DNA of 64,000 bases from Mesostigma viride (Eukaryota > Streptophyta > Mesostigmatophyceae > Mesostigmatales > Mesostigmataceae): NCBI GenBank assembly GCA_009746045.1, contig RPFO01000156.1, forward strand, positions 1-64,000, given 5' to 3'. The notes beneath the pieces were generated by a model. That model was not told where the DNA came from. It saw only the letters and a list, made by a program, of their open reading frames with translations, and did not search any database. A program made the position numbers and the translations under genes. Positions 23,457 through 33,477 of the stretch are shown piece by piece (position 1 is the stretch's first letter; the number at the start of each line of letters is the position of its first letter).

Positions 23457-24152
23457 AGTTAACGCCAAGCGCATTGGCGTGATCCTGATTCGGCATATCT
23501 CTGCAATTCCAGCGGCACCGGAACGAGTTCATTCCGACAAGTATCAAGAAAGTTATGGTGTTCCGACTTCCCGGTCACGCGCGAGCGCGAGCCGGCTGTT
23601 CTTCTAAGTCGGACGTGAATATTTGCCGACGACATATGGGGTCGACAGTAATTCCTGGGCTGACAGGAATTAGGTGCTGTACCTACGACGGTATTGGATT
23701 AATACGTCGTACGCAGGAAATAGGAACCTTAACCTGTGGTCTGTTGGTACCGCAGGCTTAGTCCTGGACTTCTAGGTGCAGATGCAATAGTCACTGTGGA
23801 CTGTGCTCTGTGGTCACTGTGCCTGTATGGCAGACCTACTGTATAGGAGCTGGGCGCTGTACAGGTAGTGAATACTGTACCGGGGGTGTTATTACTGAGC
23901 AGGCCTCCTAGGCTGCTCAGGACTAGCAAGCACAGTGCACAAGTATATAAACAATAGGCCAGTGCCAATTGGGCATCTCTTGCGAGCCCGCCTCACGTGT
24001 TGTGCCTTGACTTGGCAAGCGCGTGTACAAGCCTCAAGTGTGTGAGCGCTGTAACATTATCCAATTTTAACAAAGCTCCGTTTCCAACCATATTCACACA
24101 TTGCTGCATTGCAACCATATCCTTCACATTGCGTGTGCTAGGAACGTTAACT
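23457..24152 (+). repeat. Copia-1 3' LTR
   Basis: This repeats 18,915-19,606 with about 99% identity by eye. It carries the same TATATAAA box and ends GTTAACT. After it the gypsy-A extra ORF resumes at GGATGTG. Confidence 0.85.
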
Positions 24153-24281
24153 GGATGTGTTCCCCTGGCTTCCGGGCGAGGGTGATGCAGAAGTAGATGA
24201 TAACCCCTGCGACCTTCTACGGGCAGTAGAGTTCATGGAGATCGCGGACCAGACAGCGGGCGTAGTATTGGGCGACCCTAC

Positions 24282-25236
24282 AGTTAGGTTAATATTGTGC
24301 GGAAACCTTTTTGCCACTTGGGCTACTCAGGTTCCGCACAATATTACCGGCGATAACCACTCGCCGGACACTCAAGTTCACACCGGTGTGAACTTGAGTG
24401 TCCGGCGAGTGGTTATCGCCGGTAATATTGTGCGGAACCTGAGTAGCCCAAGTGGCAAAAAGGTTTCCGCACAATATTAACCTAACTAAAACCTAGCCTC
24501 TTGGGGCGAGGACGAATCACTAGGCTCGGAACACCCGTATGCATGAATATGATCGAATATAAGCATCTCGTTGGTGCAAATATCGATATGAATATGATCG
24601 AATATGAGCATCTCCTTGGTGCGCATATGATTAGAGCCGGGTGCCAAATCGGAACGAATTATTCCCCAAATAATCCGCTTCCGAGTGGATTCGAACCTGC
24701 GCCCCGCAAGGATCCAGGTCTTAGTTAGGTTAATATTGTGCGGAAACCTTTTTGCCACTTGGGCTACTCAGGTTCCGCACAATATTACCGGCGATAACCA
24801 CTCGCCGGACACTCAAGTTCACACCGGTGTGAACTTGAGTGTCCGGCGAGTGGTTATCGCCGGTAATATTGTGCGGAACCTGAGTAGCCCAAGTGGCAAA
24901 AAGGTTTCCGCACAATATTAACCTAACTAAGACCTGGATCCTTGCGGGGCGCAGGTTCGAATCCACTCGGAAGCGGATTATTTGGGGAATAATTCGTTCC
25001 GATTTGGCACCCGGCTCTAATCATATGCGCACCAAGGAGATGCTCATATTCGATCATATTCATATCGATATTTGCACCAACGAGATGCTTATATTCGATC
25101 ATATTCATGCATACGGGTGTTCCGAGCCTAGTGATTCGTCCTCGCCCCAAGAGGCTAGGTTTTAGTTAGGTTAATATTGTGCGGAACCTGAGTAGCCCAA
25201 GTGGCAAAAAGGTTTCCGCACAATATTAACCTAACT
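24282..25236. mobile_element. Foldback element of nested perfect palindromes
   Basis: The 955-bp insert has perfect termini (AGTTAGGTTAATATTGTGCG and its complement) and is flanked by the direct repeat CCTAC (24,277-24,281 and 25,237-25,241). It is built as palindrome, spacer, palindrome, inverted spacer, shortened palindrome. Palindromes 24,282-24,487 and 24,723-24,928 are each 206 bp and perfect, centred on ACACCGGTGT. The third (25,164-25,236) lacks its core. The two spacers (24,488-24,722 and 24,929-25,163) are reverse complements, so the whole folds on itself around 24,825. Each spacer holds two 35-bp tandem repeats with period 45. No transposase is encoded. It interrupts the gypsy-A extra ORF. 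Confidence 0.9.
24894..24964 (+). promoter_or_regulatory. tRNA-like A and B boxes in the foldback
   Basis: TGGCAAAAAGG (24,894-24,904) fits the RNA polymerase III A box TRGYNNARNNG. GGTTCGAATCC (24,954-24,964) is an exact B box. The distance between them is within the tRNA range, and the text around them (AGCCCAAGTGGC; GCGGGGCGCAGG) resembles a tRNA with a long variable arm, such as tRNA-Leu. A complete cloverleaf cannot be drawn, because the T stem does not pair fully. The inverted spacer provides a mirror-image copy, and another copy lies in the 37-kb element. Confidence 0.5.
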
Positions 25237-27430
25237 CCTACTCCTACGGACGCGCCAGTCGAGGCACAGTACACTCCTGAGTATTCGTCCTCCCCTGCGG
25301 CGTCCTCCTCTTCAGTGTCGGCTCCTTCCCCTGTCCCGTCTTCACCAAGGTCGATCCCGCGCGCATCGGTGGAGCCTACCCCTTTGGGCTCTGGTCGTGA
25401 GCCTGATCCTCTTTCGGCGACAGTTTCTGCGATGCAGGCGCAGATCCAGTCCTTGACGGCGGCCTTCGGGGCCTTCATGGCGGCCCAGGCGCACGCTCCA
25501 GCCACGCCAGGTGGGGTGTGTGCTGTATCTGTGCCCCCTTCCCCTTCGGTCGCCTCGACGTCTACGGGTCCGTCTGTGCCGCGCGAGCCCTCGGCGGCTG
25601 CGGTTTCCTCTGTTGCTGCGGCTCCTACGCCTTCGGCTACCTCTGCGCCTGCTACGGACTTACCTGCGCCTCGGCGCGAGTCCGCTGTCCCAGCGGCCGC
25701 GCCCGTCGCCGTCGCGTCCGGGCCGCCCACCGCGTCAGCGCCGCCTTCGCGGGGTTTCTTCAGCGACCCGGGCGGTCTTCCCAGGCTTTGGGAGGGCGGT
25801 CCTCCGCAGAGGATTCCGGTGCCTGACTGGAGCTTAGACGGTAACCAGTCGTATGCCGGATTGCCTGTCCCCACGGGCCCTGTTTTCAACATGTGGCCTG
25901 GTGGTGCTCCGCCACCAGAGACCGGCGCGCCAGCTGCGGAGGCGGGGCCGTCGCGACCCCCTGCGGCATCGGGTCCGACGCGGCCCCCTGTTGTACCGGC
26001 GCCGTCTGCGTCTGTGCCGGTTCCTACCCCTTCTTCGGCCCCTGTCCCTTCGGCCCCGCGGTCTTTGGCTGCGGTTGTTCGGTCCAGTGGCTCTGATCCT
26101 CGCGCCACCCGCGCTGCTGATTCCCTTCGGGAGTTGTCAGAGGGCGATCGGGATCGGGCCCCTTCTGTGGTGCATGCGACTCCGGAGTCGCGCGACACGC
26201 CTGTCTTTGGGTACGGTATGTCTGCGCTCGCCTGCCGCCAGTGTGACCTGCCGCGCGCCTCCGCCGAGCTTGCCATTTCGCCCATGTCCTACGGGTTCTC
26301 CCAGGTGTGTCGGGCGCCGCGGGACCGTGGCCTACCAGTTGAGACTGATCGGCCTCCTTTCGATATGGTTATTTTAGCTGATCCGGTGTTCCAGGGTGAG
26401 ATCCTGGTTCGGCGCGTCCTGTATCGCTGGGCTAGGCGCCACAATGACTTGGACACCTACGGCGGGTTCCAGTGGGCTTACCCTCCGCCTCTGGGCATTA
26501 TGGCCTCAGATGCCCTTACGGTAGAGTTTCCTGCGGTGCCGGGTGCCACGTACAGCACGGTCCTTCAGCCCATCCTAGAGTGGGATGCCCGTCGTCCAGC
26601 GCCCATCCCGGGCCAGGGTCTGGACTCCGTGGTCATCCTCCTCCCCGGGCTAGCGACTACCTCGAGACGTTCGGGTCGCGACAGTGTGCCCGTCGGTGGC
26701 GCTCCCGTGAGATTCGGCATATCCGGTTGTGGCCGTCCAACGTGGAGCCCCTGGTAGATCTGTTTTTCCCGACGGGTATGCGCCCTCGGATCCGGTACCA
26801 TCGCCTGCTCCTGCGGGCTCTCTGCCTGATCGCGGTAGAGCCTTTCCTACGCCTCTTTGCCTGTGGTTTCCTGGACTGGGCCCGGGGCCAGGTCGTTCTT
26901 ACGCAGCATAGGTATTACTGGGCCTTCCTGGGTCTTTTTCCTGACGGCGTGTGGGCCGATGTTTTCCTCACTGTAGATAGGCACGACAATGCTGAGGATG
27001 TGGCTCACTACCAGGCGTACCTGGATGTCCTGCTGGCCTCCCGTGGTACTTACCAGACGGATGGCCATTAGATAGAGGGCCTTAGGCCCGACCTGAGGGT
27101 GTTGTCCCTCCGGTATATAGAGTCGCCCTCACGTTCTGGCCAGTTGACTGGTCGTTCCTGGTCCTTGGTACTGATTTGTTTACTCTGTGTGTCCTGCCCA
27201 GTGCCGTTCCCCCCGGCAAGGACTTTGTTCCAGGCAGTTAGGGGAACCTACCACCAGGCTTGGTGCTGGCTAACCCTACACCTCCCGGCGTGGTGGTGGA
27301 GACCGAGTTAATACGTTGGTGCCTTGTATCTTGGATGGCCTGCCGATTGTGTTGGTGTGTGCTGGGTGCATTAGGTTTCCTACCCCTTGTTTTCCTCCCT
27401 GTGCGTAGGGAGAGGGCTCCCTACCTTTGT

Positions 27431-27441
27431 GGGGGGGGAGG
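27431..27441 (+). promoter_or_regulatory. Gypsy-A polypurine tract
   Basis: An unbroken purine run (GGGGGGGGAGG) directly abuts the TGTTA start of the 3' LTR. This is the expected place for the plus-strand DNA primer of an LTR retrotransposon. Confidence 0.75.
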
Positions 27442-27992
27442 TGTTACGTCGCGTAACAATTCGTTGTAGTTACGGACGTAAATTAGGTCTTTTGCCTCGG
27501 TTGTCCCTAGGTTTACGTGTAGTTCCTACCGGGACACTATTGTCCTCGTAACAGTACTGTGGTACATTGGGTGCCTTTGGGCGCCGCGCCGCGTACTTTA
27601 TTAGTGGTCCTGATCCTTTGGTAGAATGTAGTGGACCAGCGTGCATCTGTAGGCGAGGGCCAGGTCGGCCCGAGTGTGTTGGACCGTTGGTGACCATTTA
27701 TGCACGTTCTACCCCTCGTGTGTGCACTCGGCGTGTGTTGAATGAATTAACACATATAGGCTTGGGTCACGGGCTCACGGCAGTGTAGTTGTGTTTCCTT
27801 CCTCTATTCCTGGAGTAAACGGGTTGTGTAAATGGCTTATGGCGTATTATAGTAATACTTACGTTAATGCACTGAGATCTGGATCGTCTCGTTCGTCTTT
27901 CGCTAGGGGTTTAACTAGAGGCGGCTTGACTAGTTTAGGTAGCATCAGGCCAGGTAGAGGTAGAGGTGGCGGTAGAAACCCGAGGCGTAACA
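27442..27992 (+). repeat. Gypsy-A 3' LTR
   Basis: This 551-bp repeat of the 5' LTR has TGTTACG/CGTAACA inverted termini and is followed by the target repeat CTAAC. It looks less corrupted than the 5' copy. A 93-codon frame across its end is an accident of the LTR and not gag. Confidence 0.87.
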
Positions 27993-28263
27993 CTAACCCG
28001 CTGGCGAACAGGGGTTGGGACATAGTATCCGCATACGGCCGATTTTGTACTATTATAATTCTCAATGGCTGACTGAGAGCCAGGTGGACTTCCGGGCAGC
28101 CTGGGCAATGGTGGCTATTGTGTGTGCCGCTTGTTTTGCTTACAAGTGCTTCGTTTTTCTTCTTTGTTTTGTTTGGGCTATAATTGTCTTGTTGCGTGCA
28201 ACCCAAGCCTGGACGATATAGCTATCGTCCCCAGCTGGGGACCCCAGCTGGGGAAGGGAGGAG

Positions 28264-28973
28264 TGTTACGGCCCAGACCTTTGTATGGTGGGCGTAACAA
28301 TGCCTTCAATAGATATGTCGGAAGTCATTTGTTATTCGTTTGGGACTTTCGATAGCTCGCTTTCATAGTCCGCCGGACCATAGGACTCGTTTCGGGACTT
28401 TGTTGGGAATTTGTCCAAAGTTCGGGACTTTGTGTGTTTATTTGGTACTTTGTGTGTTTATTTGGTACTTTGTGTGTTTCGGACCAGTTATTTAATTGGG
28501 CCTAGCCAGAAGTACGAGATCTTAGATCTAGGGGCCGGGCCGGCCCTAGACGTCAGACAGAACCTAACGGGGCCTGACGGCAGTCTCTGGAAGATCGGCG
28601 CGCATGTCGGCGCGCCTGCACACCAACTTGCCAGGCTTGGTAGCGCAGCTAGGTGAAATTGGTCTGAGGACGATGGACTCACTCTCTTTGGTTTGATGAT
28701 TTATGAAACGAGTGTTGACGACTCTCTCAGACCAAGGCCGGCACTAATCCGGATGTCATTTGCCTCATGACATGCCGTGTTATATTATAGCTAGATTCAT
28801 GAATCATGCTATAAGGCCTAGCTGAGGATAAACCGGCGCGGCTCAGTTAGTCAATTTACTGCGATCTTTGCTTGCTATCGCGGTATACGCGGATACGCGG
28901 CTATGCTGTCTTATTAAAGTGCACCTTATATACTAGATTAGATCTTTCGCACTGTCCGGCTGAGGATGTGACA
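28264..28973 (+). repeat. Candidate 3' LTR of gypsy-B
   Basis: This follows a purine tract (GAAGGGAGGAG) and begins TGTTACG, the same terminus as gypsy-A. A plausible end is TGTGACA at 28,973. It contains two to three tandem copies of a 20-bp unit (GGTACTTTGTGTGTTTATTT, about 28,425-28,480). No partner LTR was found in the window, so the 3' boundary is an inference from terminus similarity. Confidence 0.5.
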
Positions 28974-29065
28974 TGCAAAAAACAAATCAAATCATAGACA
29001 CATATTTAGAGCCTGGCCAAGGGGAGATTTTAACAAATACTACACATCGACAAGTATATCAACAA

Positions 29066-30797
29066 TTAACCCTTCATTTGTACTGAGTCCGTTTTCGTGG
29101 TACCAGTCGAAGTCCTACCACTCTAACGGACTGAGTTTGTGCGCCTTGCAGGCGCCGCGCCAAAAATTATTTGATGGTGCCACCTGGCGGGATTGAAAGA
29201 TCTAGACGTCAGCTTTCCGTCGCCCTATTCAGACCGTACTTTGGACAACTGGCCAGGGAGATGTACTCAATCAAAGTTGGGGGGGTACCGTGGTCAAACG
29301 GGGCCGACGTGAGTGAAAATAATTGACGTCCGCGGCTATGGCGGTGCAGGCAAATGACTGATACGAGAGCATGGCTTGGAATTTTGAACTCAAATTTTGT
29401 AGTCATTATCCTTGATTGTTATAAAGGTTATATCTCTGGCCTTGAAGCACGTCTGGAAGTGCGCAAGTATGTCTCTAGGTTCTAATCGGTGCAGCAGATC
29501 CTGTCAGCGGCCAGGCGGTGACAGTGCGTATGCTACCTGCATGTTGTTCGGCAGCAAACGTCCATATATTTGCCGGCGTGGATAGACTTGTTACGTCATT
29601 CTTGACATAGTTTCATTAGCAATGACGGCCAGGAAAGGTTCGAGGCTATGTCCGTGAGGTGGGAGTGATGGCTCCCGCACAGCAGGTAATCTGCGGTTTC
29701 GACCTGGTACGTATTAACATGTTAGCGTTTATACATTACAGTACCAAGTCGTCCTATCGTTTATAAACTAGTTGTAGACATGTAATCGATGGTTTTTGCT
29801 CGTCGTTTTGTTGCTTTAGTGCTTGTACGCGTTCGGTTGTGATGGTTGGGGAATGCCACTATGTCACGCAGATTTTGGACCAGATTTGATTGCTATCAGC
29901 TGAGGCTTCAATGAAACCAGTGATGTAGCGTTTGGTATTGTCTCTAAACATGGCGGGCTTGATAACGGAATCATGCTTTTCCCTGCACAGACATAGCGAG
30001 ACAAGTGGTTTTCTGGCCAGCTCTAGGCATTGCTTCTTGGTTTGCTGGCCCAAGTTATCCTTCTGCTTCTGCGTCCATAGTGCATGCAAGAAACATGAAT
30101 GGCCTGGGCCTGCTTGCATGGAAGCATAACCAGGTTAGTTCTTTTGTTTTTTCTATAATTGCCAATCATTGGAATTGCTTTACACTTTTGTATAGTGTGT
30201 TGGATGCATTGATAATGTAGCTCCTTGTGAACCCCTTCTACGCTTGGTTTTGGGCCTTGGCAGAAGCTTTATACTTGTTGTATAGCATGCTGTTGGGTAT
30301 TTTAATAAAAAAATGTGATTTGGGAATCCATGTGTGGCCATCTATGATGTTTTGTGCCACGTTGGAATGAATGCCTGTACGGTAGTGCTAGCAAAACACC
30401 CCAAAATAACTGCACCCGTTATAACGGTCTGAGCTATTTTGGGCTGTATGCGAGCTAGCCTGTGCAGTTCTATTATGGCATGTCATGTTGTGAATGCATC
30501 TATGGCATGCCTGTGATTATCTTAAACTACCCTCAAAGGGCCAGGGTCAGCAGATTTTGAGAAATGGTCCATATTGCATTATATATCTCTTGAACCCCAT
30601 CTGCACCGTAACCCCTTGGGGGGGGTGCTATTTATAGCAGCTGTGGGGCATAGATATGTGACCAATGACATGACCCCAAAGTTATAGTAAAAGCATCCTT
30701 GGTTCCAAGGGTGGGCCAGAAAATGTTATTTGGCTATAGAAACACTCATACTTACTAAGATACCCATACTCAGTCCGTTCTGGTGGTTCCAGTTGAC
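29066..30797. repeat. Dispersed repeat family, copy 1
   Basis: From about 29,310 this aligns, with substitutions and gaps, to 53,620-55,178. Shared blocks include GAGAGCATGGCTTG, GTAATCTGCGGTTTCGACC, CTATGATGTTTTGTGCCAC and GGCATGTCATGTTGTGAATG, in the same order. It starts near TTAACCCTTCA (29,066-29,076), and the other copy ends TGAAGGGTTAA (55,168-55,178), which suggests terminal inverted repeats of a DNA element. No transposase is recognised. The right end is cut by the next repeat at 30,798. Confidence 0.5.
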
Positions 30798-32570
30798 ACA
30801 ATTGCTGAGCTTCGCTCATTTTATATATGACGCGTGGACGGGCTCAAAGGGGACCGACCTGCCGTAGGTAGCGTAAGACTAGCGCTTGTCACGAGGGTAC
30901 TGTTTGGGAATTAATTAATTATTCCCAGTGGCCACATGCCTGAATTATTTCTATTCTGGGCAGGTGGGTCTTTTGTGTGTTGTTTGTGATTTCTTGGAGT
31001 GTGTTTGATTAGCTACGTGCTGATATTTTTACTGACTTTTTTGAATCAGTACTTAGCAAGATATTAATCTATGTTGTGTGTGTTTTTTGTTATAGTGTAC
31101 GGTTCTCAACTAGTATGCCAGCAGCTATGTCACTACGTTACATGGACAGTGATTCTTTATTCCATGGACAGGTGTCACTTTACTGGATGAGATTCCATGC
31201 ATTATATCAGGGTTGATTTTACAGATGACATCTGGCAATCATACAAACGGTTGTCTTAACGTTTTGACATTTGGCAATCATACAAACAATATTCTAGAAT
31301 CTGGCTATGGTTCTTTGGTTGTTTTTCCATCTTTTCGTCGGTTATTGCTGTACCGTAAAAAAGCATCTCTTCGGGTTTTGTTGCTAAGCCCTATGTCAAA
31401 AAGCACACTTTTCAGCGTTGTCCCGTCGTGACCCGCTGCATATAGTGGCCCCGTCGTGGCCACCTCGGCGTAGGTAGTCTACGTAGTGCACTAGTCCCGT
31501 CGTGACTAGTCTTTTTGGTTCGTGGTCAGCCAAAAACCACCTTGTACCGGTATGCTTCTGCCTTAAAGCCTATTGCCCGCTCACTACGGGGCATGTGTTT
31601 GAGGGGGGTGGCCCGTAGCAATCACCTGCCCTAGTCCTAGTTGTAAAGGTCCTTAGCCCTGAGTGCAATGACCGCTAGGAAATGGTTACTAGTTTGATAG
31701 GTGAATATAAACTGGGACATAGTACTAGCACTACTAGAGTGTTTCCCTCTTTAGGCAGTTGCCAAGGGGGGTGTTTGGGAATTAATTAATTATTCCCAGT
31801 GGCCACATGCCTGAATTATTTCTATTCTGGGCAGGTGGGTCTTTTGTGTGTTGTTTGTGATTTCTTGGAGTGTGTTTGATTAGCTACGTGCTGATATTTT
31901 TACTGACTTTTTTGAATCAGTACTTAGCAAGATATTAATCTATGTTGTGTGTGTTTTTTGTTATAGTGTACGGTTCTCAACTAGTATGCCAGCAGCTATG
32001 TCACTACGTTACATGGACAGTGATTCTTTATTCCATGGACAGGTGTCACTTTACTGGATGAGATTCCATGCATTATATCAGGGTTGATTTTACAGATGAC
32101 ATCTGGCAATCATACAAACGGTTGTCTTAACGTTTTGACATTTGGCAATCATACAAACAATATTCTAGAATCTGGCGATGGTTCTTTGGTTGTTTGCCAT
32201 CTGGCAGTACCTCTTTTCTGCCTATAAAAATACGATGCGGGCCATACCTAAAGCATCGTCTCTCATGCCATGTCTCTCGTAATAAATTCATCAATAAATG
32301 ACATTCAATTTTAAACAGGTACTGCACCGGCCGGCCCTTTTTGTGCCGAGGCTGAGTGTGGTTCCAGAGTGCAGGCCTAGGTAGCTTCTAACGTACGTCA
32401 CTAGACCTTGTTACCTGCGCCAGCCGCCAGGCGTGGCGCAACTGTGATTGGCAGTCAGTACACCTTGTACCTGCGCCAGCCGGCAGGCCTGCGTGGCGCA
32501 ATGTGAATGATAGTCAGTACTTAGAGTGGTGTAGGGGACGTAGGGAGGCCTCTTTTCAGCTTCGCAACTT
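30798..32570 (+). repeat. Repeat family R1, copy interrupted by an LTR element
   Basis: The pieces 30,798-30,900 and 32,318-32,570 together match 33,812-34,160 almost base for base. They are separated by a 1.4-kb LTR element flanked by GGTAC. Within the repeat are two similar blocks containing CCTGCGCCAGCCG and GTGGCGCAA. I cannot classify it; it may itself be part of an LTR. Confidence 0.65.
30901..32317 (+). mobile_element. Short non-autonomous LTR element with truncated 5' LTR
   Basis: The 1,417-bp element begins TGTTTGGG, ends TTTAAACA, and is flanked by the direct repeat GGTAC (30,896-30,900 and 32,318-32,322). A 424-bp direct repeat (30,901-31,324 and 31,772-32,195) differs at one base. 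The 3' copy continues to 32,317, so the 5' LTR lost its last 120 bp or so together with the primer site. A purine run ending AAGGGGGG directly precedes the 3' LTR at 31,772. AATAAA motifs lie near 32,280-32,296. No coding capacity was seen. Confidence 0.75.
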
Positions 32571-33470
32571 GATCCCAGCATTTGCTGGCAAGGTCGGCTG
32601 GCCGCTATGGCGGCTGCGCTGAATGTAAGACGATGCTATCGGCCTCTCCGGGCGCCGTGGAGAGGCCTGGAATAAATTTCTTTATGTTCGCCACCAACCG
32701 TTACAGGCCACGGTAATGGTTGTTGGGTGGGGGGCTCTACGATTTGAGTAAAAGGGTGTGATTTCCGGCGCTGGGCCCACTGACGATTCCCCTCTACCCC
32801 TGGGTGCGGCAAGCAGCTTCCTGACACTGGCCGGAAGCTGCGTTTTAAGTCGGACAACGTCAGGGAAGGAGCCATACAGGCCAGGGCCAGCGGCTACGGT
32901 GGAAAGAATCACAGGTGGAGGCGAATCTGCCTTAAACGTGGGGATGGCTAGCGCGGGGTGCCATGCAGGGTAGCCCATAACTGCCAGGAGCCTGACAGCG
33001 GACCCGATCTTTCGGCCTGTGGCCAGACGGGAGTTTCGGGGAGGATACGGGGCTGGAGCAAATCTTGGTGGGAGGAGCGCGCTCTTCATCATTGCCCAGT
33101 TTTTTTCAGCAGAGAATGCTCGCCTGGCGAGGCTGCAATTCTGGCTGTTTTACCGCCTTTGTTTTTATCCTGTATGATGCATTATAGGAAAAGCAATAAA
33201 GAGTTCGGTTCAGCCAGGGGGGGCATATCTATGCCATAAAAATTTCCTACAACAACACAAGCCCTGGTCAGGGCCTTGGCTAAGCAGTTTCCAAGCCAAG
33301 GCCTTGGTAGGGTAGAGGGCCTATCGCCACAAAGGTTTCAATGCCGGGAAATCCCAGCCTCGGGGGTGGGGCTGGTGATGGGTCCTGGGCTTGTGAGAGA
33401 CGGTCCGGGGGCGTAAGGCCTAATGAGCATGCAGCCACTGGAAACCGCCCCCCCTAACGGGGGGAACGAC
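32571..33470. other. No supported gene; one unassigned minus-strand frame
   Basis: A 136-codon frame (33,092-32,682, minus) is Pro/Ala-rich with no recognised motif and no supporting splice structure. The rest is short frames between repeat copies. It may belong to the R1 family or to adjacent old repeats. Confidence 0.3.
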
Positions 33471-33477
33471 ATGGGTG

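Larger units (their letters stand above)
18915..24152 (+). mobile_element. Copia-1: internally deleted Ty1/copia element
   Basis: LTRs of 692 and 696 bp (18,915-19,606 and 23,457-24,152) differ at only a handful of sites. They begin AGTTAAC and end GTTAACT. Flanks are AGATG (18,910-18,914) and GGATG (24,153-24,157), an imperfect 5-bp target duplication. The element lies inside the gypsy-A extra ORF. The internal order is an upstream ORF without methionine, gag with a CCHC knuckle, then the RT tail and RNase H. Protease, integrase and nearly all of RT are missing, so it depended on another element for movement. High LTR identity suggests recent insertion. Confidence 0.85.
18546..27071 (+). pseudogene. 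Gypsy-A extra ORF downstream of pol (about 770 codons, interrupted)
   Basis: The ORF starts with ATG 77 bp after the pol stop (MAGPTLRRR). It changes frame near 18,757 and reads on through VFSYLSTPVGRSCLRD to the copia-1 insertion. It resumes after copia-1 with VFPWLPGEGDAEVDD, is interrupted by the foldback after VVLGDP, and resumes with PTDAPVEAQYTPEY. A second frame change near 26,640 leads to a stop at 27,069. Removing each insertion with one target-site copy restores the frame across the junction. The middle is rich in Pro, Ala and Ser, with a predicted short coiled coil (SATVSAMQAQIQSLTAAFGA) and no CCHC knuckle. The C-terminal third is hydrophobic and aromatic (GFLDWARGQ). I do not recognise the family. 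Candidates are a displaced gag-like or an envelope-like protein. Gypsy-B has a relative in the same place. Confidence 0.7.
10863..27992 (+). mobile_element. Gypsy-A: Ty3/gypsy chromovirus with nested insertions
   Basis: The element is bounded by LTRs 10,863-11,419 and 27,442-27,992 that begin TGTTA and end AACA, and is flanked by the 5-bp direct repeat CTAAC. A G-rich purine tract precedes the 3' LTR. The internal order is gag region, aspartic protease, reverse transcriptase, RNase H, integrase and chromodomain, followed by an extra ORF. It is interrupted by copia-1 and by a foldback element; without them it measures about 10.9 kb. The sequence immediately after the 5' LTR does not match the usual initiator-Met tRNA primer site. 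Pol upstream of 17.7 kb is frameshifted many times, whereas the 3' portion is nearly clean. Confidence 0.88.
8368..28973 (+). mobile_element. Gypsy-B: old Ty3/gypsy element split by gypsy-A
   Basis: The left part (8,368-10,862) carries the integrase C-terminus, a chromodomain and a decayed downstream ORF. The right part (27,998-28,263) is 3' non-coding sequence ending in a purine tract, followed by a candidate LTR (28,264-28,973). Gypsy-A sits between them and is flanked by the 5-bp direct repeat CTAAC (10,858-10,862 and 27,993-27,997), so the two parts were once contiguous. The 5' LTR and most of pol are missing. Frameshifts and stops show that it is inactive. Its order (integrase, chromodomain, extra ORF, purine tract, LTR) copies that of gypsy-A. 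Confidence 0.7.

Noticed and set aside
19185-23968. Identical 79-codon minus frames in two places
   Set aside because: Both lie in the copia-1 LTRs and are identical only because the LTRs are.
24929-24975. A true tRNA gene at the B box
   Set aside because: The T stem does not pair properly and no complete acceptor or anticodon arm can be drawn; it is kept only as a tRNA-like promoter.
24486-25165. Identical 90- and 75-codon frames on both strands, also at 37.3-37.5 kb
   Set aside because: They mirror each other because the foldback spacers are inverted copies. No domain is present and the termini come from palindrome arms.
27791-28072. Arg/Gly-rich 93-codon frame as a gag start
   Set aside because: It lies inside the 3' LTR and runs over the LTR end and target repeat into gypsy-B, so it is not a gag gene.
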